From NCBI RefSeq assembly GCF_031143425.1, contig NC_090445.1:1583220444-1583284443 (forward strand): 64,000 nt of DNA, written 5' to 3'. The translations under genes and the position numbers were made by a program. The notes below the pieces were generated by a model. The model was not told where the DNA came from. It saw nothing but the letters and a program-made list of their open reading frames with translations, and ran no database searches. Within the stretch, counting starts at the first letter, position 1, and the number at the start of each line of letters is the position of its first letter. Origin of the DNA: Pleurodeles waltl. Lineage: Eukaryota; Chordata; Amphibia; Caudata; Salamandridae. Positions 1 to 12,719 of the stretch are shown one piece after another.

Positions 1-3000
1 AGTGAAAGCTGGCCATTTATTCACCCACTCATAATACCCTCAGCAGAAAACAACCATTCACGCAGTGCTTAATTTGTATGGTGGTTGCTGGTTGGGCCCA
101 CTGACACTCATTTTTGGAGACTGGCACTTATTTGTCCTCATCAGACATTTACAGAGAGCAAGAGAGGGAAAAACACACAAAGGAGAAAAAGATAAACGGA
201 AAAACTGTTACAAATGGAGCTATCAAGGTTATCAGAGTGAGATATGGGGGTCAGGAAATGTCTGGTAGTGGATTAAAGAGGTATGAGGGGGATTCAAGAA
301 CACCAGTCTTGGTATTTGGCACGCAGACATTTAAAAGCACCGGCTGAGCACTCTTCACAAATTGCACTGCATTTGTGTGCACACTTCTTGCAAGCCTTCC
401 TCTGATCATCTTTTGCATGTTGAAGGTAACACCCTAAGTATCCATGGGTATGCCCAGACGTGGGTCCCTTGCTCATTGTGCCATTGGTTACAAAGCCATA
501 GCTCACTGATGAGGCCTAATAAGGCCGAAACCGGTCTAGGATTTCTTGTGGTCCCTTCTGGAGTCGACCTTGCCTAGTAGCTCTGGATGGACTGTTCCCA
601 TGAGGAGCAGGGTCATTACTGATTTGCATAAGACAGATGTCTGTCTAGAGTGGCACAGTGGGTAAAAAATGGAGGATTAGAATGCTACCCCGAGGGATTG
701 CCAGTGGTTAGATTATTTATAAGCGTTCTTCTACCACCTTTTGTGTGTTTGACACACTTCCTGTCACATACACACATTATTTAACTTTTGGTATTAAAAA
801 TGACTTTGTCAATGAAGAAGTGTTTGAGCTTTTTACTCAAGGCAAAATCATTATTCGCAGGTGAAAACAGGTTCAACAGGATCTGGGTATATGCATACAT
901 ATATAATTTAAAAAAAATTGGTATTTTGCTAAGTATTTGGGAACCACTTGGTATCAATGTGCATTAAAAAATCAAAATAGCAAGATAGTAAGACACAGAA
1001 TGTGCAACAAAATGCCACTGAATTTACCTTTTCTTGCCTTATAATTTATTCACCTCACTCACATAATTTGGTGCTCCCTACTGCACGATTCCAGAGGCCA
1101 TGCCTATAATGATTGGTTATTTGTTCCACTCAGATATTTCTCACTGGTTGAAAGGATGTAATTCAGATTGCTATTGGTTCAGCCACCTTTTCAACCAGTC
1201 ATATTAGGTCTCCACGTTAGGCCATGGCAGCTAATCAGATTAGCCCTAAATCGAACTACAAGTGACTCACCTGTGGGACAGTAATTTCATAGTGCTCAAT
1301 TGAGCACTATCAAACCACCACCATGCTATTCATACTATTTTCTCAGTTCATAGTACGAGGAAGTGGATTCACTGAAAAAGGCAGATTTGCTATGATATTG
1401 GTTTTTGCTTATTGCAAACTGAGGAAAAACAAATTGGCTAGCTCTACTTGGATGGCATACTGTTTTTTATAGTTGGATAGTGAATTTTGTGGAATTGGTC
1501 GCACTTCAGTTGCCTACAGACCATTGAGTCCTGCCTACTGGTGGGCTATGAGAAACCTAAATCCCTGAAGTTGGGGATCTTTAGGAAAACGCATAAAGTT
1601 CCCTGGCTTTAATTTCCCGCAACTCACAATTTTGTCTTCATGTGCTGGATATCAGGCTGCAGGGTGAAAACCATGAGTGGAAGCTGAAAAACATAACTAA
1701 CATCACTCTTCAGCTCCTTCTCCTTCTAGTTGGAGACAGGGCTAGCTCTAGAAATTCTTTGAGGTCCAACTAGGAAAGGGCTGTGATTAATTCTTCCTGA
1801 GCACTGCCATTTGTCATATGGTGGGGTAAGACATCGGACTGCAATTTATTTTGAAGGGAGGAAGTTTCAAGGCAGAGCATGCCCTTTTGTCTGTATCTAA
1901 TTACTGCATCAGGAAGGTGGCTTTATTGTGCTCATATTGTACATACGTCTGCTTGAAGCTAGCCCCGCAGCTACCTGGTGTGAGATCCAATAATTTGAAC
2001 AAAGGTTGTGTCTGGAGAGCAGACTATAAAATTTCAATTGAAAGCAAACCAAACAAGACTGGGTTGGAAACCTTAGACAATGGATTTTCACATCCTTTCT
2101 AGAAGATATGTATAAAAGTGGGATCCAAACCCCTCCACTTGCTTCCAGTTACATTTTCTTCATCAGCAAGGAATGGAGTACTCCGAAGAGCACTTGCAGA
2201 TCTATTGTGGAACCAAAGCTAGTGTCTGTATCCCAGAGGTGAGGGGGCTTCACCAGAAATCTGCACTTTCTGCTGGAGGAGCTGAGGATCAACCTAAAAC
2301 CTAGAGTGACCTGCATGCTGAGAGAGGGGAGGAGTGTGTCTGGGCCTAGAGAAGGAGGTACTGTATGGGAAGAGAAGCCCTAGTATATGGTACTTAAAGT
2401 GTACACAGGGCCTGTGAGTTAAAAGTCGTCCGTGGGCTGCAGCTTACATTGTGCAACCCAATTTAGTGGCAGGACAAACGTGACTGGAAGCCTGCTATGT
2501 GTACCACAATGGTGCAGGCTTAAATACAAATTTGACTTGTCAAAACAACTCCGTTTGACAGGCCTAAAACTCTCCTTCTAAATATTTATAAGTCACATAA
2601 GCCTTACTGCCCTTAAAGGCAGCATGCATGATATTTGAAAACAGGACATTTAAAGGACGTTTCCTTATAGTGACTAGCCCCTCAAAGCCATTTTCTCTGT
2701 AGCAGGGTTTGCTACTCCGTAGGTAAGCAGTGGGATACAATTTTAAGTGTAATAAATGTTATCTCAACCTAGGAAACAGCTGGAGAAATAGTTAAAGGAC
2801 TCGTTTTAATAGTTAAACATAGTCTAATTTAATGATAAAACGGAATTTTGTCTACTTACTCGCTTGTGCCTACTACCCCTCCTGGGGTATAGGCCATCAG
2901 CCAGGACTCTCCAGCCATCTCTGTACTTGGTTTTTCTTCCAGTATGACTCTAGGTGTAACCCAAAAAATTGAGGTCAGCCTCGAAGCCTTGGCACCAGGT

Positions 3001-4600
3001 GTTTCTTTGCCTTCCTCTTTTACTTTTTCATTGAGGGTTCCAGGTCAGGGCTTGCCTGGTGGTGTCTGATGCAGGCTTGCTAAGGGTAAGACCTCTACAA
3101 CCCCAGAGTCTTTATTCATAAGCAGGGAGTTGGAAAGTCTGCTGCCATAGGTTGTTTTTGGTGTTGGTGTTTGGCCAGCACATTTGGAGTTTTTCCTGAA
3201 ACAGGTGTAGATGAAGGGCTGGACTTTGTTGATGGTGATCACTGTGGTCCTCCAAGTTTCTGCTTTATACAGAAAGACCGATTTTAAGTTGGGGTTAAAA
3301 AGCCTGGTCTCGGTTTTCAGCGTTAGGTCTTTGTTAGGTGAATGAAGGCTGCCTTTCCTTTGCCGATTCTTGCCTTGATGACAAGGCTGGACTGGCCGTA
3401 TTCCCGGGAGGCTAGAAGGGTGGGGGTCACTTGTGTTACTGGGAGGCCAGTTTTGTAGCAGTGCAGCACTTTTAAAAGCACTGTAGAGTTCCATGTATAT
3501 CCAACAGTTCTCAGGCAACAATAAAAGTGCTGAGATAACGCTTGTGATTAACGTACCTGCTGGAGAAAGACTGGAGTTTTTTCTAGTGGCAGTTTTGACC
3601 CATTTAAGGGAGCGCAGAGAGTTAACATGTCTGCTTCAAATAGCGTGTACTATGCAGATCACAGAGCAGTATTTTATGTGCATACCTCAGTGAGTTACTG
3701 CTTTTGTCATAGAGATCTTTTTGTTACTGTGCAGTTCATAAATTACAGTCAAAATCTATGTTAGAATGTCATGCTTTTTCCAATCTTTTCTTATCCTAAT
3801 TTCGCTAAAAAAGGTTTGTTTGGGTAGAAATAAATTCTTATTAGTAAATCGACCCTATTCACTGTGCTAGGTTCTGAATCCTGAGTTGGTACTTCCCCAG
3901 ACAAAGCACTCTTAAAAAATTTCTAGCAGTATAGATGATATGTGAATCCTACACCTTGTAGTCCCCTTTGTCGTATGTAACATTTTGTACACACTGATTA
4001 CACACCTATGATTCATTGTCTCTGTATGTGTGTGTGATGTAGAATGCTCCAACACCCTACACTGGTATCAGAGGTCCTATAAAACAAATGAAATACATGT
4101 GAGAGAGGGCTATAGAGAGATGAGTAGCACTGTTGGGGAATGATAGTGAAGGAATCATTGAAGAGCCCCAGTAAAGATTGTTGTATCCTGGTGCACTGTA
4201 AGGTCATTATTTACTATGCTTTAAAAATGAATACAATTGAACATATATGAAAAAAGTGTTGTAGAATGTGCCATTTTTTACATTTCCCCCCACATTTTAT
4301 TGGGTGGAGAACCACATTTTGCCAGGACTGCTTTGGGTTCTTAGTCCTGCACTGCTGGTCTTCGATGCAAATCATCTGCTCTGGTTGTGGGCTCCTTTGT
4401 AGAGTAACAGAATGCTACACTTGTGTTGAAACTTCATTGTAACAAAGAAGTATGACCTCAGAGGCTGTCAGCTACAAAAAAATCATAAGGCTTCATCCAG
4501 GTATCATACACCTCAAGTGGGGCACTGTGCTATAACAGAAAGCAGACCCCTTTGTCCTTGAGAGCCAGTCAGGAGCATGACTGATAATGATACTCAGAGT
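1..4600. other. Non-coding stretch without recognised gene
   Basis: AT-rich intergenic sequence. None of the short open frames here has recognisable domain content or codon structure, and I see no convincing gene. The only structured item is the hammerhead-like core at 506-536. Around 2400-2760 the sequence has the general layout of the LTR-like repeats found at 37.7 and 61.9 kb (a tract near 2520-2560 resembling their CGAC-TTGGCAAG region, then AAG-TCACATAAG), which may be a very diverged relative; this is weak. Confidence 0.6.
506..536 (+). ncRNA. Candidate hammerhead ribozyme core
   Basis: All core elements of a hammerhead ribozyme appear in order: CTGATGA at 506-512, a perfect four-pair stem II (GGCC 513-516 with GGCC 523-526, loop TAATAA), GAAA at 527-530, then ACCGGTC ending at 536, which supplies A15.1, U16.1 and C17 as the predicted cleavage position. 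Stem III would be the palindrome ACCGGT, too short for a normal hairpin but like the minimal stem III of type I hammerheads that work as dimers in Penelope-like elements, retrozymes and newt satellite RNA. Stem I is poor close to the core (505 with 537 pairs, then mismatches), with a possible outer helix GCCAT (495-499) with GTGGT (548-552). It is probably a decayed copy, or active only as a dimer; no ORF of a Penelope-like element is seen nearby. Confidence 0.5.
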
Positions 4601-4608
4601 CCCCTGAT

Positions 4609-5350
4609 GTACTGAACTCTAGGTCCCCCTGGGGTACTGAGCCCTAGGACCCCCAGGAGCTTCACACCCAAGGTCTCTCTGGGGTACTGAGCCCCAGGTC
4701 CCCTGGGGTATCACACCCAAGGTCCCCCAGGGGTACTGAGTCGTAGGTCCCCCCAGGGTATCGAAACCTAGGTCTCTCTGGTTTGTTACCCCTGGGGGAT
4801 CTAGGATTCGGTGGCCCCTAGGGGATCAGGGTTCAGTACCCCCGGGGGAACCTGGATTCCAGAAGCGCAGGGGGGCTTTGGGTGCCGTAACCCTGGGGGA
4901 CCTAGGATTCGGTACCCCGAGGGACCCACTACTCAATACCCTGGAGGATCTAGAGCTCAGTACCCCCAGTGGACTATGGGTTCAGTATCCCAGGGGGACC
5001 CCCTTATCAGTACCCCTAGGGGACCTATTGTTTAGTACTCCCCGGAAGTACCCACGGCTTGATACCCCAGGGGGACTCTAGGTTAGGTACCCCTGGGGGG
5101 CTATTCAATGCCCCCAGAAGACCTAGGGCTTGGTACCCCGGGGGACCTAGGGTTCGGTACCCCAGGGGACCTAGGTCTCAGTACTCCCAGGGGACGTAGG
5201 CCTGCATAGCTCTGGGGGACCTTAGGTGTGATACTCCCAGGTACATAAGGCTCAGTACCCCTAGGGATACGCTACTCTGTACCCTAAGGGAACTGATGTT
5301 TCAGTACATTGTAGGGACCTAGTATTCAGTACCAAGGCCCAGCCCACTGC
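4609..5350. repeat. Minisatellite, about 24-bp unit, with one orientation switch
   Basis: About 30 diverged units of 24-25 bp. Left of about 4780 the unit reads roughly GTACTGAGCCCTAGGTCCCC; right of about 4790 it reads as the reverse complement, roughly GGTACCCCGGGGGACCTAGG followed by GTTC. So about 7 units lie in one direction and about 22 in the other. The unit itself holds two six-base palindromes (GGTACC and CCTAGG). The long open frames over this stretch follow from the repeat period being divisible by three and are not genes. Confidence 0.85.
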
Positions 5351-5529
5351 TCAGTACCTCCCATACTCCCAATTCTCAGACATGCAACAACTACAATAAA
5401 TTACTGTCCAGTCAGTGATTTTTCTTTTTCTTTTCTTGGGTTGGAGAACTCCCCTCCTACCCCTCTTGTATGCTCTCTCAGGCTTGCTCACTGCTCTTGC
5501 TTGTCATGCGCCATAAGGGGGCTGGTCTG

Positions 5530-6195
5530 ACAAAATCTGCCAGGGCTGCTTTGGGTTCCCAGTCTGGCCCTGCTTGACGTTGATGTCTGTGTCGCCCTGC
5601 TTGTCTAGGACACTGCCCAGGCAGGTGAAGGCCTCAGCCTCTTCCAGTGCATCACCTGCAAAAGTGACTGCAGATGTGCTGGTCGTATTAGCTTCAGGAT
5701 CTTGTTTTTTTCCCTGTGGATGTTGAGTCCAAGTTGTGCTGTTGTGGGTGCCACATTGTCAGTCTTCTCATGCATCTGCAGATGGGTATGGGAGAGTAGG
5801 GCCAGGTCATCTACAAAGTATAAGTCATTCTGCTGTTTCCAAGGGGTCCACTGGATCTCATTTCTACTCCTTGCTGCGGATGTTTTCATGATCCAGTCTA
5901 TGGCCAGGAGAAAGGCACAGGCAAAAGAAAACAACTCAGGCAGACTCCAGTCTTCATTTGGAAGGTTTCTATGAGTTTCCTCCATGGACTATCTTGCAGG
6001 TCATTCACTTGTAAGAGTTCTTAATGATTCCTGAGTTGATCTGGCACATCGTAGTGGTGGAGGAGTTTCCAAAGGGTCTCTCTGTCCATGCCTTCTCATA
6101 GTCGATGAAGTTGACATAGAGTGAGGGAAGTTCCTTTCCATCGACTGCCCAATGATGATGTGCAGTCCTGCAATCTGGTCTGTGCAGGATCTATC
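5530..6195 (-). pseudogene. RTE-type non-LTR retrotransposon fragment, reverse transcriptase
   Basis: The reverse strand encodes a piece of an RTE-clade reverse transcriptase. An open frame of 126 codons (5605-5985) carries the palm motif FVDDLALLSH (around 5790-5820; the usual first residue is Tyr or Phe and the second Ala, so V is a variant), preceded by an IDWIMKTS segment and followed by the GLNIHREKNKIL segment typical of this clade. Upstream (5990-6195) further family-like peptide (region before the palm A motif) can be followed only across frame changes, and downstream (5530-5605) the frame is again shifted. It is truncated at both ends, lacks the endonuclease domain, and is a dead copy. 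It abuts the 24-bp minisatellite on one side and a C/A-rich repeat on the other. Confidence 0.75.
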
Positions 6196-6299
6196 GTTGC
6201 CGCCACTTCACCATTCCGACCGCCATGGCGGTGAAGACCTCTGGGCTGGAGATTGCGGTCAGGACCCTGCATACCGCCATGGATCTCGGGTGATAGGGG

Positions 6300-6620
6300 T
6301 CTCCCCCACCCCCGCTACCCCCCACGAATCCTCTCCCCACACCCCCCACCCCCCTGCCACCCCCCAAAGGTGGCCCTACCCCAACCCCGAACATGCACAT
6401 ATACACATGCCTACACGCACACACCCCCAACATGCACATATACACACCCCTACACGCACACATACACCCCGACAACACATACCCGCACACATACAAACAG
6501 ACATTTCCCATACACACAGCACCCCCCCGCACGCATACACTCACTCACCCACCCCCTCTACACTCTCACACGCACACCCCCATGCATGCACACAACACAC
6601 AACACCCCCCCACCCCCTTC
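6300..6620. repeat. C/A-rich simple sequence
   Basis: Strand-asymmetric low-complexity tract consisting almost only of C, A and T on the + strand, with CACA and ACACACC runs (6380-6600) and poly-C patches. Open frames on both strands here are compositional. Just left of it (6195-6300) lies a short piece rich in ACCGCCATGGCGGT-like palindromes, which resembles the GC-rich body of the MITE at 12720-13320. Confidence 0.8.
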
Positions 6621-7114
6621 CCTAACGGACGATCAACTTACCTTGTCCGTTGATCCTCCGGGAGGGGACGGGATCCATGGGGGCAGCTCCGCCACCAGAA
6701 CACCGTCACCAGAACACCTCCACACCGAATCATGGGATGTGATTCAGTGGGCAGTGTTCGTTTGAGACGCGATTGGCACTTGGGCACCTCGTGGCGGTCA
6801 GGCTGTGGGGGAGGTTGTGGGACCCCAATGTCCTTGCTGCCTCCTGGAGGTACCTTGGTTCCGAGGGACCGCTGCCCCGTGAGCTCTGGGACTGTGCCTG
6901 GACCTGCGGGGAGAGGTGCCCACACCACACGGGGAGGGCCGGTCCGGTCGGGCTGGCCCCCCCGGTCTGGGACTGTGGTGGAGCTGGACAGTGGGCCCCA
7001 TAGGCTGGTTTGGAGGCATCTCTAGGCCTTGCGGTTGGCTTCCGTGGGGCGGGCTGGGTGGGCCCTGACGCGGTGTGTGCCTGCCGATACGCTGTGAACC
7101 GGACCGGTAGAACA

Positions 7115-7930
7115 ATGGGGAAGGACAGACAGGTCAAGTCCTCCTCCTCCCAGCATTGACAAGTTTACCACTCCGGCCGGGGTGGGTGAGATTGGGGGTG
7201 TGGGAGTTCCTCCCAGGTGGTGGTCGAAAACAAAATTGGAGAAGTATGAATCAATGTGGCGCTGTTGCGCCAGGACCTTCAGAACACCTCTGCGCGGCTT
7301 ACTGAGACCGAAACCCGGGTGTCGACAGTGGAGGATGAGGTTCGGGACCTCAAGAAGAAGGTCACTTGCCTTCACACCTGCACGCATGAGCTACAACAAC
7401 GAGCAGAAGATGCTGAAAACCACTCACAACGGAACAATTTGCGCTTTGTGGGGCTTCCGGAGGCTGTTGAGGGCTCTGACCCGGTGGAGTTCATAGAACA
7501 ATGGATCAAGACCTGGGTGCCCTTGGACAAACTGTCTGCCTGGTTTGCCGTTGAGCACGCCCACAAAGCTCTCCTTGCGAAGCCCCCTCCTGGGGCGAAA
7601 CCCAGGGCATTGATCACCCATTCCCTTAATTTTTGAGACCGGGACACAGTGCTCAGAGAGGCGCGTGCTCAACGAGACATCCGCTATCAGAACTCGAGGA
7701 TCCTGATCCTCCCAGACTACTCTCGAGAGGTCCAGGGGAGGAGGCGCACCTATGAGCAGGTGAAGCAGAAGTTGCGAGTACTCAACCTGAAGTACATGCT
7801 CCTCTTCCCGTCCCGCCTCAAGGTTCTGCACGCCGGTAGAGCACATTTCTTCGACACACCGGAGGAGGTCTGGGAATGGGCGACGGAGGAGCGGCTGCTT
7901 CGGGGGAGCACTTGGGGACCCCCTTCTTGA
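7115..7930 (+). pseudogene. L1 ORF1 (RNA-binding protein), disrupted
   Basis: The ATG at 7115 starts MGKDRQ, a usual beginning for this L1 group, but the frame stops at 7157-7159. The peptide DKFTTP expected soon after lies in another frame, so there is an indel near 7155. From 7256 the original frame is open again and shows a coiled-coil heptad segment, then the RRM-like core with the motif NHSQRNNLRFVGLPE (about 7420-7465). A TGA at 7634-7636 interrupts the segment LNF-DRDTVLREAR; the same frame then continues to 7930 through the C-terminal domain. The TGA replaces what family comparison suggests was an arginine codon, possibly a CGA to TGA transition. ORF1p binds LINE RNA as a trimer in the cytoplasm; this copy would make only fragments. 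Confidence 0.8.
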
Positions 7931-8545
7931 GCTGAAGGACTGTGGGCGGCGGTGCCCCTGGGGACCTCGGCCACTCCGGGCGCCCTCGAAGTGGCTCCCG
8001 TCGCCGGAGGCGTAGGTCATGGAGAGCTTCCTGGGTCGGCGGGGTGGACACCCGCTCGCGGTCGCCGCCTTGGAGGAGAGAGAGCTCCCGGGAATCGATC
8101 CCCACAGGGCGCCCTGCTCCGGGAAGGAGGAGAGACTGAGTCAGACCCCGCTTGTTTGAGCCCCCGGGGCAGCGATTGGCTTGGCATGACTGGCGAACGG
8201 AATGCAACTGAAATCCCAAACATTGGAGGGGTCCACCACTCCACGGCTCTACAGGGTTTACCTTATCTTCTTTGTTTACTTGTATGAGTCTTCTGGAGCG
8301 ACAGATGCTTCTTCAGTTGGGGAGGGGGGAGTTGGGAGACACTTATTACTGTATACGGATGTTATTGTGTTGTTGTCTGTTTCTTGTTCTCAGCCCTTGG
8401 AGATCGCATATGGGGGGACATACACAAAACACACGGACACTGGGCGATGTGGGGTCTACTGCCCGCCACGTTGGGTCCGGGCCCCGGCTCTTGACCCTTC
8501 AGTGGCCTGGGAGATGCTGGAGGCTGCCCTGTTTCATCGCATTGC

Positions 8546-11500
8546 ATGGCCCACACGACAATAGTCTCCTGGAACGTTAATTGTCTCCTAGTTAATATTA
8601 AGCGGACGGCAGTGCTGCGCCATGCACAGCACCTCCGAACTCCTGGCCTGGTCTTTCAGGAGACCCATTTATTGGGGTCCACATGCCCGTTTTTGACCCG
8701 TTATGGCTTTGACCGGGCATACCACTCGGGGTATACGCGGGGGTACGAGGGGTGTGTCGATATTGCTCCACCCGGGTTACCCCTTGACGGTGCAGCAAAC
8801 ATGGGAGAACTCACAGCGGAGGTATGTGGCCCTAACGGGAAGGTTGGATGATCTCACTACAAACCTGCTTAGTGTCTATGCCCCGCCCGCTGGGCTGGAG
8901 GGGTTCTTCAGTGCCCTTACTGCTCTCCTCGCCCAAATGCCTATGGGGTTTACAGCAGTGGGTGGTGACATGAACCCGGTCCTGGACCCGACTCTGGACA
9001 TTATGGGGCCACTATCTGAGACCCGCCGTGGGCGCTCGTGCGTGTTGGCCCAATGGATAATGAACACGGGACTTGCCAATGCCTGGCGAGTGTGGCACCC
9101 AGCCACCGGCAATACACACACACTTTGGTGGTACACCATACCCAGGCCCATATAGACATGGTCCTTACGCGGGCCATTGATCTTTCTCTAGTCATGCAGG
9201 TCCAGATTCATGGTCGGGGCCTTTCTGATCATGTCCCTATCTCAATGGTTATTGGCCATCCGGAACAACACTGGAGGCGAGTATGGCGTCTCAAAGCTTG
9301 GTTTCTCCAAGACGAGAATTACTCTGCAGACCTTCACAAAGAAATGACACTCTATTTTAGTGAGAATACCGTCTCGGTCCCCTCTCGAATCACTCTGTGG
9401 GTAGCGGGTAAAGCGACAATCCGCGGACATGCGAAAAGTCTCCTGCGACTTAAGAGAAGGAGATGCAAGCGCATATCACATCCCTCGAAGCCCAGGCACT
9501 CCTTCTGGAGTGCAAGGCTCTGGACCCCGGGGGGGAGGTTCTGGAGCTAGTGAGGCACGAAATTCAAACCCTCTCCTTGGAGGAGGCAAAAAAGGATCTG
9601 ACGGGCGACACAGTCTCGGGTCTATGGATGGGGGGATAAAAATAGTAAGGTCCTGTACTGGTTGGCCACTGGACCCCAGAAGGGGCGGGTGATCCCTGAG
9701 ATACAGGATGAGTCTGGACAGACACATACGGCCCCTCAGGACATAGCAGAGACTTTCGCCCACTATTGCGCTGAGCTATACAAGGTGGTGTCTAGACCTC
9801 TTGTCGAACAACAGATGCCACTATTAAATGAAATAACCCTGCCAACCCTCGCAGCCTCGGTTAGCAGAGGCCTTGATGACCCCATAACCTTAGAAGAAAT
9901 AGGAGAGGCCATTTTGTATCTGCGCTCCAGAAGGACCCCGGGTCCAGATGGTTATCCGGCAGAATATTACTCCAGGTTTCGCAACCTCCTGGTGCCCGAG
10001 CTCCACGACCTCTATATGGAGGTGCTGGAGGGAGGCGCCTTCCCTGCTGAACTCGCCTGGGCCACCATTGTTGTGTTGCCTAAATCTAGACCGTCCTCTC
10101 GATGGTGCACGGGCTATCAGCCGATATCCCTAATCAATGCAGAGCTCAAGATTTATGCCAATATATTATCCAGCTGCCTGCAGCCGGTGCTGCAACACTT
10201 GGTCCACTTGGATAAGTGCGCCATCATGCTCACCCGCAGAACTAGGCATTGCCTACGAAGGCTTCATGTAGCCCTAGTGCATAGACACACACTGCGTGCC
10301 CCCCTGGCCCTCCTCCTAATTGATTTTGAGAAAGCATTTGACATGGTGGACTGGGGCTACCTGGATCTGGTTCTTCAGAAGGCGGGCCTGGCAGCTCCTT
10401 TTCGACAAATGGTTCATTTATTATATCAGGTGCCTTCGGCCCGGGTCCTTGTGAACGGGAGGCTGTCAGAAGTCATATCTCGAGGGGTACTAGACAGGGG
10501 TGCCCCCTGTCCCCCCTCCTCTTCGCGCTCGCCATAGAACCCCTCACTCAGATGATCTGCCAGGACGCCTTCTTTGAGGGGTGGCAATGGGAGACAGGAG
10601 GGGAAGACCGTATTGCATTATACGCAGACGATGTGCTGCTCTACTTGTCGCGCCCGAAAGGAGTGGCCCACAGTGTCTTCAATTGATCCATATCTTCGGC
10701 AAGGCGTCTGGCCTCAAAATGAATGCTAAGAAGTCTCTGCTGGTTCTGCTCTCCGCCACTGGTTCCGGGAGATGGAGGCGGCGGCCCGCTCTTTTGTGTG
10801 GTGGGGAGGATGGCATCGCCTCACTTGGGAATCCTTTCAGCGCAGAGTCTTTGAGGGTGGTCTGCCCATGTCGAATTTATATTTGTATTACCTGGCCGCA
10901 CAGATACTCACTATTAATGAATGGCTCACTGGGGGGTGGGATGATCTTATCAATTAGAGCTGTCCAAGATGGGATTCCCACGACTTATGGATTGGTTGTA
11001 TGGCTCCCTTATCCCCAGGGATACACCCGAAATCACCCGCCAGGTTCTATATGGATGGCGTGCGGCCCAGAAGTTGACGGGATGGTGGGGTCAAGTCACC
11101 CGGCACACCTCGCTCTGGTGGGGAGCATGGATGCGTGAGGTTGCCACTCTTGAGGGCTTTAGGCATTGGGATGATGTAGGCATCACGGTAGTGGGAGAGG
11201 TCCGGGAGGGTATGCACATGATGTCCTTCCAGCGACTCCAGGGGGCATATACTCTGAACCAGACGCAATTCCATAAATTCCTACAGCTCAGACATGCCCT
11301 ACATGCCCACATCAGACATGGCACCCAGTTTCCAGACTTTAGTCCCATGGAAGCAAAGACAATGATGGGAACGCTGGGTAGGGGAGGTGTGTCACAGATG
11401 TACCGCTCCCTGGTGCTGAATGCCTCTCCTCCCCTTCTGGCCTTGCGGCCCCGATGGGAGGAATGGATCGGCCTCTTGGAGGAGGAGGACTAACGGGATG

Positions 11501-11893
11501 TTTTGATGGCGCTGTGCACTTTGGCAATATCCGCAAGGCTCCGAATGGTTCAGATGTATTTCTTGCACTGTGCTTATCTGACGCTGGCCCGATTGTTTAA
11601 TGCCGGCCTGAGACCAGACCCCCGATGTGGTAGATGTTCCCACTCGCCGGCAGATTTCTTCCATATGGTTTGGTTGTGCCCTAAGATCCAGAGGTACTGG
11701 GCGGGTGTCCTTGGCGAGCTGTCTGCGACACTGAGTCTCGACTTGGCGGCTTCTCCTAAGATGGCCCTCCTGGGAGTGATGGAGGGTGTGGGGAGCTCCC
11801 AGGCGACCCACACATTAGTGGGCATGGCTCTGCTTTTTGCCAAAAAAGACATTGCTGGATGTTGGTCATCTGCGAGTCCCCCATCGCTGTAGC
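8546..11893 (+). pseudogene. L1 ORF2 (endonuclease and reverse transcriptase), disrupted
   Basis: The ATG at 8546 opens an endonuclease domain with SWNVN and QETHLL motifs. The frame changes near 8740 and goes on with the GGDMN motif (about 8960) and, after another shift near 9130, LSDHVPIS (about 9215). The reverse transcriptase lies in 9662-10537, with the IDFEKAFDMVDW palm motif near 10320-10355. A further frame change at about 10500 moves the segment after it, and the catalytic YADDVLLYLS is at 10618-10650. The C-terminal part resumes at 10772 and 10969; an in-frame TAA at 11491-11493 separates it from the terminal cysteine-rich motif CGRCSHSPADFFHMVWLC (about 11625-11680). At least five frame or stop lesions are visible. 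In a working element this protein nicks target DNA and primes reverse transcription of the LINE RNA. Confidence 0.85.
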
Positions 11894-12124
11894 AGTGGAG
11901 AAGGGGGATGGATTGGTGTTCTCAAATGGAATGTTCCGTCTACCAGGCAAGGGGATGTGAGAGTAAATATCACAAGATCTGATTGTGTTTTCGGACCAGC
12001 TGGCCGCGTGGTCCTGCTCGCTCAAGAGTCTGTATATGAATGCTTCACAGTATTAATGAATTGTACCCTCTGTGGGATCTGTTGTTATGTATGTAAATCA
12101 ATAAAAATTGGGTTATCAAAAAAA

Positions 12125-12719
12125 TACTGTATTTTAGTGTTAGATGTGGGGAGAGAGCAGGATTACCATAGTATACTCAGCACACATACACCCAGTCCTT
12201 ATAGCCCAAGTTTAGTGTGGCCAAAGACGTCTGCTATCTTGAAAATGGTCAAAGTGGGTAGGGTTAGCCCAAGGAACTTCAACCCCATTGGTTAAGGCAT
12301 CACCAGGGGTCATTCATGCCAGGCATAGCTGCGGCACCTCTACGTACCCCCTTTAAAACACTTGGACTTCTGGAATACCAAGCCCTTTTTCTGCAACTTC
12401 CCAGCTGATCAGTGGCCACTGGAATCTCCTGTTGGCTTCTGCGTGCCACCCTGTGAGTCTCTGAGCGCTACCCTGAAGTCCTGGGGAGAACTGTACGCCA
12501 GTGGTGGATTGAGACTTAACAGACTAAAGTCAGAAGGTAAGATATTTGATGAGGACGAACCTTGTTAGTGTGTCTAACCTGCGCTCCATCGTGGTGAGAA
12601 TCAAATTGTGCTTAGGTCCTTTTCTACCACGATCATTAACTAGCATAGGCACTTTGGGCATCTTGGCACTATTTCTACTTAAAATTTTTTACATCTATAT
12701 CTCCGCCTCACCTTATTTA
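12125..12719. other. Intergenic spacer, no gene recognised
   Basis: Anonymous sequence between the L1 tail and the MITE. No protein similarity or structured repeat is seen; it ends with the TTA (12717-12719) that forms the left half of the MITE target duplication. Confidence 0.6.

Larger units (their letters stand above)
6770..12124 (+). mobile_element. L1-type LINE, near full length, inactivated
   Basis: Two-ORF non-LTR retrotransposon on the + strand: a GC-rich 5' region (about 6770-7114), ORF1 (7115-7930), an inter-ORF spacer (7931-8545), ORF2 with apurinic endonuclease, reverse transcriptase and C-terminal CCHC region (8546-11893), and a 3' UTR with AATAAA at 12100-12105 and a seven-A tail at 12118-12124. 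Both ORFs carry stops and frameshifts, so this copy cannot move on its own. The exact 5' end is not defined and I could not find a convincing target-site duplication. Confidence 0.85.

Noticed and set aside
294..506. Cysteine-rich minus-strand frame (CKKCAHKCSAICEEC region) as a small zinc or secreted protein
   Set aside because: Short, no signal peptide, irregular Cys spacing, and it lies beside non-coding repeat-like sequence.
6152..6765. Histidine/threonine/proline-rich frames over the C/A repeat
   Set aside because: All three frames are open because the tract lacks stop trinucleotides; low-complexity translation only.
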